NCBI GenBank assembly: GCA_963740525.1
Contig: CAVUEG010000006.1
Coordinates: 1,364,001-1,428,000, forward strand
DNA length: 64,000 nucleotides
Source: CAVUEG01 sp963740525
GTDB lineage: Bacteria; Actinomycetota; Actinomycetes; Propionibacteriales; Nocardioidaceae
Direction of reading: 5' to 3'
Under the pieces are notes generated by a model that was not told the DNA's origin, made no database searches, and saw nothing but the letters and a program-made list of their open reading frames with translations. Each line of letters begins with the position of its first letter. The first letter of the stretch is position 1. Positions 36,299 to 45,133 of this stretch are shown here, in pieces. The position numbers and the translations under genes are program-made.

Positions 36299-37528
36299 TC
36301 AGAGCAGGACGTCCGGGTCGTCCGCCGGAGTCGTGATCGCCTCGTCCGGGCGGTTCTCGAGCTCGTCGGCGATGTAGGCCTCGGCGGTCTCCAGGATGTT
36401 CACCTCGTGGCCGGCTCGCTCCGAGAGATACCACCGGTGCACCAGGATCTCGTGGTACAGCTCGGCCGGCTCGAGACGACCGCGCAGGTGCGCCGGCACC
36501 ATCGCGATCACCGGCTCGTAGATCTCCGCCAGCCACTTGTTCGCGACGATCTCGCGGGACTCGGCGCCGAGGTCGCAGTGGGCGGTGTACGACGCGAGGT
36601 CGTTCAACAGGCGGCGGGCCTGGTTGTCCTCGACATCGAGGCCGGTCAGGGCCTGCAGCTCGCGGGTGTGGTGGCCGGCCTCGACGACCTTCGGCTGGAG
36701 CTTCACCGTGGCACCGTCCCAGTCGGCGACGATGTCGAGCTCGTCGACGTCGAATCCAAGGTCGTTGAGCCGCTCGATCCGCTGCTCGATGCGCCACATC
36801 TCCGAGGTCGTGAACTCCTCGGTGTCGGTGAGCTCGCCCCACAGGTCGGCGTACCGCCTGCCGATCAGCTCGATGACGGCATCGGGGTCGGCGTGCTCGT
36901 CGAGGAGGTGCCCGGCCTGGAGGTCGAGCAGCTCGGCGTAGACGTTCTCGGTGGCGATCATCAGGTCGTGGTTGCGCTGGCCGGGGGACAGCTCGGGGCG
37001 CAGCTCGCCGGTCTCGGCGTCGACGAGGTACGCCGCGAAACCGCCGGCGCTGCGGCGGAACAGGACGTTCGACAGCGACACGTCTCCCCAGAACAGGCCG
37101 GCCAGGTGAAGGCGAACGAGCAGGACCACGAGCGCGTCGATCACCAGGGGGAGGCTGTCGGCGCGCATCCCGTGCGAGAACAGGGACCGGTAGGGCAGCG
37201 AGAACTGGAGGTGCCGGGTGACCAGGGCGGTGCCGATCTCCTCGCCCTCCGGCGTCATGCGTCCGGTCACGACCGCCTGGGGCACCACGGTCGGCAGGCC
37301 GAGCTTCTGCAGGTCGCGCAGCATGCGGTACTCACGGAACGCGATCGCCTCGACCGTCTCCTTGACGGCGTACACCTCGTCCCCGAGCCGGACGATCCGC
37401 ACCACGTGCCTGGACAGTCCCCGTGGCAGCGGCACGACGTACTCGTCGGACCACTCCTCCAGCGGGGTGTGCCACGGCAGGCTCATCAGCGCCGAATCGG
37501 GCTTGGTGGCGACGATCCGCAACGGCAT
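36299..37528 (-). CDS. DUF4032 protein with kinase-like motifs
   Basis: The 409-residue protein belongs to DUF4032. The first 210 residues have a lipopolysaccharide-kinase-like pattern: the lysine in YAVKETVEAIAFREYRML, then HLAGLFWGDVSLSNVLFR, resembling the HxD catalytic loop with N, and AAYLVDAETGELRPELS like a DFG segment. The C-terminal half (from about 255; IVADWDGATVKLQPKVVE) is the DUF4032 domain. A small-molecule or protein phosphotransfer role is inferred, not shown. TAGGGT lies six bases before the ATG at 37528. Confidence 0.85.
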   Translation of the reverse strand: MPLRIVATKPDSALMSLPWHTPLEEWSDEYVVPLPRGLSRHVVRIVRLGDEVYAVKETVEAIAFREYRMLRDLQKLGLPTVVPQAVVTGRMTPEGEEIGTALVTRHLQFSLPYRSLFSHGMRADSLPLVIDALVVLLVRLHLAGLFWGDVSLSNVLFRRSAGGFAAYLVDAETGELRPELSPGQRNHDLMIATENVYAELLDLQAGHLLDEHADPDAVIELIGRRYADLWGELTDTEEFTTSEMWRIEQRIERLNDLGFDVDELDIVADWDGATVKLQPKVVEAGHHTRELQALTGLDVEDNQARRLLNDLASYTAHCDLGAESREIVANKWLAEIYEPVIAMVPAHLRGRLEPAELYHEILVHRWYLSERAGHEVNILETAEAYIADELENRPDEAITTPADDPDVLL

Positions 37529-37541
37529 GCCCTCACCCTAC

Positions 37542-37592
37542 GGCCCTTCCCCGGGGGTTGCGGTTTGGTCCCCAACCGCAGAGAAAAGGGCC
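37542..37592 (-). terminator. Two-tier hairpin after the maltose operon
   Basis: In the gap downstream of the GH13 gene, an inner stem (TGCGGTT / AACCGCA, 37559-37565 with 37574-37580) is nested in an outer inverted repeat (GGCCCTT 37542-37548 with AAGGGCC 37586-37592). It is the only strong structure between the maltose operon and the DUF4032 gene on the same strand, so it is the likely operon terminator; the DUF4032 promoter lies just past it. Confidence 0.5.
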
Positions 37593-37624
37593 ACGGGCAT
37601 GCAGTTTGTGACCAATGGGTGGGG

Positions 37625-39499
37625 TCAGAGAAGGTGAACCGAGAACGACGGCCCGGACAGGGGTACGACGACCGCGCCATCCTCCACGACCAGCGCGGCA
37701 CCGTCGCCTCCGTCGCTGAACACCACCTGGGACGTGCTCCCCGGAGCGGCACCCAGCGCGGCTGAGGGGAGGACCACCGAACCCTCACCCGCGCGGCATG
37801 CCACGACCAGCGCGGTCACCCCCGACAGCTCACGGAGAAAGACCATCGCGTCCTCGGCGACGTGAGCCCAGCGCAGCCCGCCGCGTCGGAGCACCTCATG
37901 GTCACGCCGGAGCCGGGTCAGCGCCCGGTAGGCGGCGAGCGTCTCCCGGTCCCAGTCCTGGGGGTGCTCCCAGGGCATCGTCCTCCGCGAGTCCTCCCCG
38001 AGCACGCCCTCGAGCCCGATCTCGTCGCCCGCGAAAACCATGGGTACGCCGGGCAGCGTGAACTGCAGTCCGGCCGCGACCCGGTGCAGGGCAGCGGACC
38101 CGGTGATCGTGCGGATCCGGGCCGTGTCGTGGGAGCCGAGGATGTTCCAGGACGTCGAGAACGCCTGCCAGCCGTAGCGCCCCATCCACTCGCGCATGGT
38201 CGCCACGGACTGGAGGCCGGTGCGCCGGGGGATGCCGACGGGGAGGCCGAACCCCGCGGCGCCGCCCTGCCCGGACCGCAGCCAGGTCCACACCGGGGTC
38301 GAGAAGCCGACGTAGTTCATCGTTCCGTGCCAGCCGTCCCCGTCGAGGTCGCCGGACGCGTCGTGCCCGTGCTCGGCCAGCACGAGGGCGTCCGGGCGGA
38401 GCTGCTCGGAGGTACGCCGAACGGCACGGGCCACGTCGTGGGTGACGTCGATCGCGCCGAGGCGCCCGGTCATGTTCGCGACGTCGATGCGCCAGCCGTC
38501 GTAGTCGAAAGGCGGTTGCAGCCAGCGACCCACGATCGAGTCGGGGCCGTCGACGAACGCGCGGGCGAGGCCGGGGTTGGTGTGGTCGACCTTCGGGAGG
38601 GTGGAGTAGCCGAGCCACGTCTCGTAGCGGCCCTCGTCGTCGAAGTAGTAGTAGTCCCGCTCGACGCTGTCGGCCTGGGACGCCGCGGTCCGGAACCACT
38701 CGTGGGTGTCCCCCGTGTGGTTCGTCGTCAGGTCACCCAGCAGCCGCCAGCCGCGCTCGTGAACGGAGGTCGACAGGCGCACCATCGCCTCGTCACCACC
38801 GAGCAGCGGGTCGACCTCGGCGAAGGTGGAGGCGTTGTACCGGTGGTTGGACTCCGCGGGGAAGACCGGGGTCAGGTACACGATGTCGGCGCCCACGTCC
38901 GCGACATGGTCGAGGTGCTCGGTGATCCCGTCGAGGTCGCCACCGAAGAGCTGCAGGGGTGTGCGGGGGTCGTCGCGGTCGTAGATGACCTCGTCGTCCC
39001 AGCCGGCGGGGACCGCCCACTGCGGCGTCTCTCGCCGATCGGCTGCGGACGAGCGCGCGAACCGGTCCGGGAAGATCTGGTAGACCGTCCCGTCACGCCC
39101 CCAGTCCGGCGCCTTGGCGAAGCAGGAGAGCCGGAAGTCGTAGGCGTCCGGAGTGTCGTGGTCGACCAGGCCGGTGGCGTTGACCCAGACATAGGTGTCC
39201 GGGCCGGTGGCGACCATGAAGCGGTAGTGCATCACCGGGTTGGCGATCGGCATCCGGGCCGACCACCAGACCTCCGCCTCGCCCCGCTCCTCGGCCTCGG
39301 CCGGGAAGAAGCGTGGCTCGCCGTCGGTGGTGCAGCGCAGCCACACCGCCGTGATCTCTGCACCGTCCAGGCGCAGCGGCGCCCGCAGGCGGAGCGTGAC
39401 CCAGCCACCCAGCGGCGGCGCCTCGTCGGAGACGTAGAGCGGGGATCCGTCATGGTGGGGCTGGTCGAGCAGGTGACCGCCGGAGTGGTCCGAGGTCAT
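37625..39499 (-). CDS. GH13 alpha-glucosidase / maltodextrin glucosidase
   Basis: The 624-residue protein has an N-terminal beta-sandwich (residues 1-120) and a GH13 TIM barrel beginning DWGRDGTVYQIFPDRFARS, typical of MalZ/neopullulanase-type enzymes. Catalytic residues are the nucleophile Asp in GWRIDVANM, the acid/base Glu in LVLAEHGHD and the transition-state Asp in LGSHDTARIR; GDLTTNHTGDTHEWF is conserved region I. No signal peptide, so it acts in the cytosol on imported maltodextrins. Its ATG overlaps the malG stop (ATGA), coupling it to the transporter. Confidence 0.9.
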   Translation of the reverse strand: MTSDHSGGHLLDQPHHDGSPLYVSDEAPPLGGWVTLRLRAPLRLDGAEITAVWLRCTTDGEPRFFPAEAEERGEAEVWWSARMPIANPVMHYRFMVATGPDTYVWVNATGLVDHDTPDAYDFRLSCFAKAPDWGRDGTVYQIFPDRFARSSAADRRETPQWAVPAGWDDEVIYDRDDPRTPLQLFGGDLDGITEHLDHVADVGADIVYLTPVFPAESNHRYNASTFAEVDPLLGGDEAMVRLSTSVHERGWRLLGDLTTNHTGDTHEWFRTAASQADSVERDYYYFDDEGRYETWLGYSTLPKVDHTNPGLARAFVDGPDSIVGRWLQPPFDYDGWRIDVANMTGRLGAIDVTHDVARAVRRTSEQLRPDALVLAEHGHDASGDLDGDGWHGTMNYVGFSTPVWTWLRSGQGGAAGFGLPVGIPRRTGLQSVATMREWMGRYGWQAFSTSWNILGSHDTARIRTITGSAALHRVAAGLQFTLPGVPMVFAGDEIGLEGVLGEDSRRTMPWEHPQDWDRETLAAYRALTRLRRDHEVLRRGGLRWAHVAEDAMVFLRELSGVTALVVACRAGEGSVVLPSAALGAAPGSTSQVVFSDGGDGAALVVEDGAVVVPLSGPSFSVHLL

Positions 39500-40347
39500 C
39501 CCTTGACCGACCCCGCCAACAGCCCGCCGACGATGTACTTCTGGAGCAGCTGGAAGAGCACCACGACCGGGATCGCCGCGAGCACCGCTCCGGCCGCGAA
39601 GACCCCCCAGTTCTTGGAGAACTGGTCGGAGATGAAGCCGTACAGGCCGAGTGACAGGGTTTGCCGCTGGGGGTCGTCACCCAGTACGACGGACGCGATG
39701 ATCAGCTCACCGACGGAGTTGATGTAGGACAGGAGCCCGACCACGACGAGGATCGGCGTCACGAGGGGCAGGATGATCCGGAAGAACGTCTGCGCGTGCG
39801 AGGCACCGTCGATCTTCGCCGACTCGTCGAGCTCCCTCGGAACCGTGTCGAAGAACCCCTTGATCAGCCAGGTGTTCACCCCGAGGGCGCCACCGAGGTA
39901 GACCAGAGTCAGGCCCAGCCGGGTGCCGAGGCCGATGGCGGGGAACGGGTCGCTGAAGGAGTTGAGCAGCAGGAAGATCGCGATCGAGGCCAGCAGCTGC
40001 GGGAACATCTGCACCAGCAGCAGCCCGGTGAGCCCGATGTCGCGGCCGACGAACCGGAACCGTGAGAACGCGTACGCCGCCAGCGCGCCGAGGAACACCG
40101 TGATCACGGCCGTGCTGAGCCCGATCACCTGGCTGTTGAGGAACCACCAGGCGTACGGGTTGTCCGGGTCGTTGAACAGGTCCCGGAAGTTCTGTGTCGA
40201 GAACCGCGTGAACAACGAGTTCGTGTCCGAGATGGTGCCGTTCGGGTTGAGCGCCGCGGAGATCACGAACAGGAGCGGGAACACCGCGATCACCAGCAGC
40301 ACCACGGCGTACAGGTGCCGCCAGCCGGTTTCCTTGAACCAGCGCAT
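39496..40347 (-). CDS. malG: Maltose/maltodextrin ABC transporter permease MalG
   Basis: The 283-residue permease has six membrane helices and the EAA loop ELDESAKIDGASHAQTFFRI, which docks to the ATPase. YVIGGLLAGSVKG at the end is typical of MalG, whose C-terminus contacts the ATPase. It is paired with MalF. The gene follows malF after one base and overlaps the GH13 gene by four. No ATPase gene (malK/msiK) is in the cluster; actinobacteria commonly use one shared MsiK encoded elsewhere. Confidence 0.92.
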   Translation of the reverse strand: MRWFKETGWRHLYAVVLLVIAVFPLLFVISAALNPNGTISDTNSLFTRFSTQNFRDLFNDPDNPYAWWFLNSQVIGLSTAVITVFLGALAAYAFSRFRFVGRDIGLTGLLLVQMFPQLLASIAIFLLLNSFSDPFPAIGLGTRLGLTLVYLGGALGVNTWLIKGFFDTVPRELDESAKIDGASHAQTFFRIILPLVTPILVVVGLLSYINSVGELIIASVVLGDDPQRQTLSLGLYGFISDQFSKNWGVFAAGAVLAAIPVVVLFQLLQKYIVGGLLAGSVKG

Positions 40348-40348
40348 G

Positions 40349-41926
40349 TCAGCTCATCTCCTCGAGCTTGCGGGTCTGTCGGAAGCCGATCACCGAGACC
40401 ACTCCGACGAACAGGAAGATCAGGATCGAGATCGCCGAGGCGAAGCCGTACAAGGCCTGCTGGCCACCGAAGGCGAGCTTGTAGACGTAGGTGATCAGGA
40501 TGTCGGTGTACCCCGCCGAGACCTCGGCCGAGGTCATCGTCGGTCCACCTCCGGTGAGGATCTGGATCAGGTTGAAGTTGTTGAAGTTGAAGGCGAAGGT
40601 CGCGATCAACAGCGGTGCCGTCGCGATCACGATGTAGGGCAGCTTGATGTGCCGGAAGATCTGCCACCCCGAGGCGCCGTCGATCGAGCCCGCCTCGACG
40701 ACGTCGGTCGGGATCGCCTGGAGCGCACCGGTGCACACGAGGAACATGTACGGGTACCCCAGCCACAGGTTGACCAGGATCAGCGACAGCTTGGCCAGCC
40801 ACGGATCGCCGAGCCAGTCCAGGTTGGCCCCGAAGAGCATCACCTGGTTCACGAACCCGAACTCCTGGTTGAGCATGCCCTTGAAGACACCGGTCGACAG
40901 GAAGGCGGGTACGGCGTACGGCAGGATCAGCAAGGAGCGGTAGAAGCGCCGGAACCGCATCTTCTTGTCGTTCAGCACCATCGCGGTCATCAGCCCGACC
41001 GCGAACGTCGTGACCACCGCCATCAGTGCGAACACGATCGTCCAGACCAGGATCTGGAAGAAGGGACCACGGATCGCCTTGTTCGTCAGGATCCGGGTGT
41101 AGTTGTCGAACCCCACGTTGACCTTGTAGCCGGGCGTCAGCCGCTTCCCGTCGGCGGACTCGAAGTACCCGGTGTTGTCGTTCGCGCTGTAGACCACTCC
41201 CTTGCGCTTCACGGTGCCGGCGGCGGCATCATAGGCAGCGGTCGGCCGGTAGACGTACGCCGTCGAACCGTCCTGGGTGCGCAGGCTCCCGTCGTTCGGG
41301 TCCTCGCTGAAGGGCACCCGCAGGTCGAGCAGCGCCTGCTGCTGGGCGGCCATGCCGGCCAGGTCGAGACTCTGGTAACCGGGGAGGCCGACCGCCTTGC
41401 TGCCGGACATCTCCGCGTTGTCCACCGGTGCCAGTGGGCGGCTGTCGTTGCCGAGCTCCACCTGTCCCTGGGGGTCCGTGACGAGGAACGACAGCTTGCC
41501 GCCCTTCTGCAGGACGGTGAGCTGGTACTGCGGGGAGTCGGGGACCCGTCGCTCGTTCTGCGCCAGGATCGTCGCGACGGCGTCCGGTTGGCTCAGGGAG
41601 TTGAAGTCGGACTCGTTCGTGAACGACAGCGCCGCGGTGTAGGCGACGACGTAGACCTGGTAGACGAGGAGCAGCACGAGTCCGGGCACGAGGTACTTCA
41701 GCGGGATGAACCGCTTCGTGGCGTAGACCGCGTTCACCAGCACGAGCAGCACGACCACGACGGTCAACATGCCCCACCGCGAGAACGACCCGAGGGTCAT
41801 CACGGCGTAGAGACCGAGCGCGTCGACGAGCGCGAGAAGCGCATACCGTGCGACGACACCCGAGCTGAAGCTGGGCGAGGTCGTGGCTGAGCCAACGCTC
41901 ACTTCATCGGACAACGTGGCCTCCAT
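40349..41926 (-). CDS. malF: Maltose/maltodextrin ABC transporter permease MalF
   Basis: The 525-residue permease has eight predicted membrane helices, including an N-terminal pair and a large extracytoplasmic domain of about 170 residues between helices 3 and 4 (from about SFTNESDFNSLSQPDA to YKVNVGFDNYTRIL), as in MalF. The EAA loop reads VEAGSIDGASGWQIFRHIKL. It follows malE by 63 bases and precedes malG by one. Substrate assignment rests on the adjacent GH13 enzyme and LacI gene. Confidence 0.92.
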   Translation of the reverse strand: MEATLSDEVSVGSATTSPSFSSGVVARYALLALVDALGLYAVMTLGSFSRWGMLTVVVVLLVLVNAVYATKRFIPLKYLVPGLVLLLVYQVYVVAYTAALSFTNESDFNSLSQPDAVATILAQNERRVPDSPQYQLTVLQKGGKLSFLVTDPQGQVELGNDSRPLAPVDNAEMSGSKAVGLPGYQSLDLAGMAAQQQALLDLRVPFSEDPNDGSLRTQDGSTAYVYRPTAAYDAAAGTVKRKGVVYSANDNTGYFESADGKRLTPGYKVNVGFDNYTRILTNKAIRGPFFQILVWTIVFALMAVVTTFAVGLMTAMVLNDKKMRFRRFYRSLLILPYAVPAFLSTGVFKGMLNQEFGFVNQVMLFGANLDWLGDPWLAKLSLILVNLWLGYPYMFLVCTGALQAIPTDVVEAGSIDGASGWQIFRHIKLPYIVIATAPLLIATFAFNFNNFNLIQILTGGGPTMTSAEVSAGYTDILITYVYKLAFGGQQALYGFASAISILIFLFVGVVSVIGFRQTRKLEEMS

Positions 41927-41989
41927 GTGCCGGGGAGAGCGCCGGCCGCCGTCCCGAGGGGACAGCGGCCGGCGTCATCGATCGATGGG

Positions 41990-43261
41990 TCAGCCGGCGA
42001 GTGCGGACTCGATGCGGCTCGTCATCTGCTTCCACAGCTTCGTGGGGTCGCCGCCCTTGATGATCGCGGCCTCGGTCTTGCCCCACTCACCCCACACGGC
42101 GTCCATGGCGGGGATGTTGGGCAGCGGCTGGCCCGCGGCGCCCACGGCACCGAAGCCCGCGATCACCGGGTTGGTCTTGCTGGCCTCGAAGACCGAAGTC
42201 ATCGCAGAGGGCCGCTGGCCGGCCTCGTAGAGCGTCTGCTGAGCCCCTTCGGAGCCGATGCAGTTGACGACGAAGTCGTTGGCGACCAGAGCGTTCTTGC
42301 TGTACTTGCTGACCATCGCGCCCTGTACGCCGACGAACGGGACTGCGGGGTCGGGGCCGGGGGAGGGGATCTCCTCGATGGAGTACTTGACGCCACCGTC
42401 GTCGAAGCCGGAGAGCGCCCACGGTCCGGTGATGATGTAGGGCACCTTGCCCTTGGCGAACTCGCCGGTGGCGATGTCGTAGGTGACGTTGGTGTTGAGC
42501 ACCTTCGCCTTGCCTTCCTTGCTCAGCCACTTCGCGAACGCAAGGCCCTGCTGGTCGCCGATGACGAGCTTGGTCGGGTCGTAGCCGCCGGAGGGGGCGG
42601 TGGCGAAGATCGAGGAACCGAAGGACGTCTGCAGCGGGAAGAGGTGGTACGGGTCGCCGTTGGCCGGGTCCTGCTGCACCGCGAACGGGAGCTTCGCCTT
42701 GCCCTGCTTCACGAGCTTGTCGCCGGTGGCGATCATGTCGTCCCACGACGAGGGTGCCTTCGGAGCCAGCTTGGTGTTGCGGACCAGGGCGATGTTCTCC
42801 ACGGCGTACGGCACGCCGTACGTCTGGCCGTCGTAGGTGAAGGCGTCCGTCGCGACCTGCTGGAACTCGCCGGCCTTGTCGCCGAGCTCGACCGGCGAGA
42901 TGGTGCCGGCCTGGACGAGCTTCCCGGTCCAGTCGTTGGCACCGATGATCACGTCCGGGCCCTTGCCCGTCGGGGCCTGCTTGGTGAAGTCGTCGAGCAT
43001 CTTGTCGCTCGCGTGCTGGAGCACGTCGACCTTGTAGCCCTGGTCGGCCGCGCAGGTCGCGGCGACCTGCTTGATGATGTCGGCGCGGGTGTCGTCCGCC
43101 CAGACGGTGATGCTGCCCGACGTCGGCGCCGCGCTGGTGTCACCGCCGGTCGGCTTGGCGTTGCTGGACTCGGTGCTGCCGTTGCCGCAGCCGGCCAGGA
43201 GCAGGCCGACGGCGGCCGCGAGGGCCGCGGCGCGGACGCCTGCAGTGGACTTGGGACGCAT
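41990..43261 (-). CDS. malE: Maltose/maltodextrin-binding lipoprotein MalE
   Basis: The 423-residue protein has a lipoprotein signal (AALAAAVGLLLAGC; cleavage before Cys24) and a cluster-1 solute-binding body: GSITVWADDTRADIIK, KGPDVIIGANDWTGKLVQAG, YGVPYAVENIALVRN, GKVPYIITGPWALSGFDDGG. This pattern is that of maltose/trehalose-type binding proteins. ATG at 43261 is used because the signal peptide begins there and GGGAG lies just upstream. It opens the malEFG-GH13 operon, divergent from the lacI-type gene. Confidence 0.92.
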   Translation of the reverse strand: MRPKSTAGVRAAALAAAVGLLLAGCGNGSTESSNAKPTGGDTSAAPTSGSITVWADDTRADIIKQVAATCAADQGYKVDVLQHASDKMLDDFTKQAPTGKGPDVIIGANDWTGKLVQAGTISPVELGDKAGEFQQVATDAFTYDGQTYGVPYAVENIALVRNTKLAPKAPSSWDDMIATGDKLVKQGKAKLPFAVQQDPANGDPYHLFPLQTSFGSSIFATAPSGGYDPTKLVIGDQQGLAFAKWLSKEGKAKVLNTNVTYDIATGEFAKGKVPYIITGPWALSGFDDGGVKYSIEEIPSPGPDPAVPFVGVQGAMVSKYSKNALVANDFVVNCIGSEGAQQTLYEAGQRPSAMTSVFEASKTNPVIAGFGAVGAAGQPLPNIPAMDAVWGEWGKTEAAIIKGGDPTKLWKQMTSRIESALAG

Positions 43262-43330
43262 CTGGAACTCCCGGTGTTCGCATGGGTCTGGATCGGGGCA
43301 ACGTAGCAACTTCCTCCCTGAGATGAAAGA

Positions 43331-43360
43331 CCTTGCAAGGGACTGTCCTGTTCTTGCAGG
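43331..43360. promoter_or_regulatory. Candidate LacI-type operators between malE and its regulator
   Basis: A perfect 10-base palindrome CCTTGCAAGG (43331-43340) and a related TTCTTGCAGG (43351-43360) are spaced so that their CTTGCA cores lie 21 bases apart, two helical turns on the same face. They sit in the divergent intergenic region of malE and the LacI-family gene, where a maltose repressor should bind. Confidence 0.6.
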
Positions 43361-43402
43361 TTTTTGCGGACGCGTCCCGGTCCGCTGGCCTAGGGTCGGA
43401 GC

Positions 43403-44461
43403 GTGAGCTCCCTGCCTCCCGACACCGGCGGTCCGCGCAAGGGCCGCCTTGCCGATGTCGCGCGCCAGGCCGGGGTGAGCGAGGCGACGGTGTCGCGGGT
43501 GCTGAACGGCCGGCCGGGGGTCTCGCCCGACACCAGGCAGCTCGTGGTCACGGCCCTGGACGTCCTCGGCTACGAGCGCCCGGCGCTGCTCCGCGGGTCC
43601 CGGGCCGGCCTGGTGGGGCTGATCGTGCCCGAGCTGGAGAACCCGATCTTCCCGGCCTTCGCCCAGGCCATCGAGTCCGTGCTCGCCCAGCACGGCTACA
43701 CGCCGGTGCTGTGCACGCAGACGCCGGGCGGGGTCACCGAGGAGGAGTACGTCGACATGCTGCTCCAGCGCAGCGTGCGCGGCATCATCTTCGTCTCCGG
43801 TCGGCATGCCGACGCGACAGCTGATCTCAAGAGGTACCAGGAGCTCCGTGAGCTCGGCCTTCCCGTGGTGCTGGTCAACGGCCATCCCGAGAGCCTCGAC
43901 GTCTCCAGCGTCACCGCCGACGACGACCAGGCGATGCGGCAGGCTCTCCGCCATCTCGTCTCACTCGGACACCGGCGGATCGGTCTGGCGGTGGGACAGT
44001 CGCGCTACCTCGTCACGCGCGGCAAGGTCGCCGCCTTCCTCCGCGTGCTCCCTGAGCTCGTCGGCATCACCTCGAAGGAGGCGCGGTCGTGGGTGGAGAA
44101 CTCCCTCTTCACGGTCGAGGGAGGACACTCGGCGGCGCGCCACCTCGTCCTGGAGCGCGGAGCCACCGGGCTGGTCTGCGGCTCGGACCTGATGGCCCTC
44201 GGGGCGATCCGGGCGGTGCGTGCAGCCGGTCTGCGGGTGCCCGAGGACGTCTCCGTGGTGGGGTACGACGACTCGATGCTCATGTCGTTCACCGACCCGC
44301 CGCTGACAACGGTCCGCCAGCCGGTCGAGACGATGAGCCGGGCCGCCGTACAGGCCCTGGCCGACGAGATCGCCGGTCACGAGGCACCTCGCCAGGAGCT
44401 GCTGTTCGCACCAGAGCTGATCGTGCGGGCGTCTACCGCCGCGGCGCCGGCGTCGTCCTGA
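43403..44461 (+). CDS. LacI-family transcriptional regulator of the maltose operon
   Basis: The 352-residue repressor has the N-terminal HTH RLADVARQAGVSEATVSRVL and hinge GVSPDTRQLVVTALDVLGY, then a periplasmic-binding-like sensor domain (GLVGLIVPELENPIFPAF, RSVRGIIFVSG, DDDQAMRQALRHLVSLGHRR, SVVGYDDSMLMSFTDPPLT). It is divergent from malE with candidate operators between, so control of maltodextrin uptake is likely. The GTG start has TAGGGT six bases upstream, hence probably leaderless. Its 3' end overlaps soxR by 29 bases, convergently. Confidence 0.92.
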   Translation: MSSLPPDTGGPRKGRLADVARQAGVSEATVSRVLNGRPGVSPDTRQLVVTALDVLGYERPALLRGSRAGLVGLIVPELENPIFPAFAQAIESVLAQHGYTPVLCTQTPGGVTEEEYVDMLLQRSVRGIIFVSGRHADATADLKRYQELRELGLPVVLVNGHPESLDVSSVTADDDQAMRQALRHLVSLGHRRIGLAVGQSRYLVTRGKVAAFLRVLPELVGITSKEARSWVENSLFTVEGGHSAARHLVLERGATGLVCGSDLMALGAIRAVRAAGLRVPEDVSVVGYDDSMLMSFTDPPLTTVRQPVETMSRAAVQALADEIAGHEAPRQELLFAPELIVRASTAAAPASS

Positions 44462-44897
44462 CGCCGGTCGGCTCGAGGAACACGGCACCGGGGCCCCGAG
44501 AGGCGACCTCGTCATGAGGGTTGTTCAGCGCGCAGCGCTGCAGGCTCAGGCAGCCGCACCCGATGCAGCCGTCGAGCTTGTCGCGCAGCCTCTCCAGCCG
44601 CTCGATCTGGTCCTCGATGCGTGGGCGCCACGCCTTGCTCAGCCGCGACCAGTCCGACTTGGTCGGGGTCCTGCCCTGGGGGAGCGTGGCGAGCGCCTCC
44701 TCGACCTCGTCCAGGGTCAACCCGACCCGCTGGGCAGCCCGGATGAACGCCACGCGTCGCAGGGTGGACTGCGGGTACCGGCGCTGGTTGCCGGGGCTGC
44801 GCGAAGCCTCGATCAGGCCCCGCGTCTCGTAGTAGCGAAGCGCACTGGTGGCGACCCCCGATCGCTTCGACAGCTGCCCGATGGTGATCTCGGTCAT
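44433..44897 (-). CDS. soxR: Redox-sensitive transcriptional regulator SoxR
   Basis: The 154-residue MerR-family protein has the N-terminal winged helix (ITIGQLSKRSGVATSALRYY, GLIEASRSPGNQRRY), a dimerisation helix and the [2Fe-2S] cysteine motif CIGCGCLSLQRC at about residues 110-121. Oxidation of the cluster by redox-active compounds activates transcription. No soxS occurs in actinobacteria; targets are usually oxidoreductases and transporters. Candidate autoregulatory palindrome at 44925-44937. The C-terminal tail is 30 residues longer than in E. coli. Confidence 0.93.
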   Translation of the reverse strand: MTEITIGQLSKRSGVATSALRYYETRGLIEASRSPGNQRRYPQSTLRRVAFIRAAQRVGLTLDEVEEALATLPQGRTPTKSDWSRLSKAWRPRIEDQIERLERLRDKLDGCIGCGCLSLQRCALNNPHDEVASRGPGAVFLEPTGVRTTPAPRR

Positions 44898-44924
44898 CGC
44901 TCGCTCTCCCTTAGTTGAAGCTCA

Positions 44925-44937
44925 CCTGAAGTTCAGG
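44925..44937. promoter_or_regulatory. Palindromic SoxR operator candidate
   Basis: CCTGAA-G-TTCAGG is a perfect palindrome about 28 bases before the soxR start. The CCT-AA half sites resemble known SoxR boxes (CCTCAAG-type). Autoregulation is inferred from position and similarity only. Confidence 0.45.
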
Positions 44938-45024
44938 GTACGTCGCGCCTGCCTGGCTCCACCTCCGGGCGCCGGGTTGTCTAGCATGGTCAGCGCGGCC
45001 ACCGGGCGATCCCCGGGGCTGCTT

Positions 45025-45097
45025 GCCGGTGTAGCTCAGTTGGTAGAGCGCCTCACTTGTAATGAGGATGTCGCGGGTTCGACTCCTGTCACCGGCT
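45025..45097 (+). tRNA. tRNA-Thr (anticodon TGT)
   Basis: The sequence folds into a standard cloverleaf. The acceptor stem is GCCGGTG/CACCGGC, the D arm GCTC...GAGC with loop AGTTGGTA, and the anticodon stem CCTCA/TGAGG around the loop CTTGTAA, which gives anticodon TGT. The T arm has loop TTCGACT. The discriminator base is T and no CCA is encoded. Confidence 0.95.
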
Positions 45098-45133
45098 CTC
45101 GACGCTGATCGGATGTCTCGCGGACGGGGAGTC

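Noticed and set aside
39923..41890. 655-codon plus-strand open frame
   Set aside because: Antisense to malG and malF, which have complete family motifs.
44848..45108. Open reading frame ending GVAQLVERLTCNEDVAGSTPVTGSRR
   Set aside because: This is the well-known false translation of a tRNA gene; the tRNA-Thr cloverleaf at 45025-45097 explains it.
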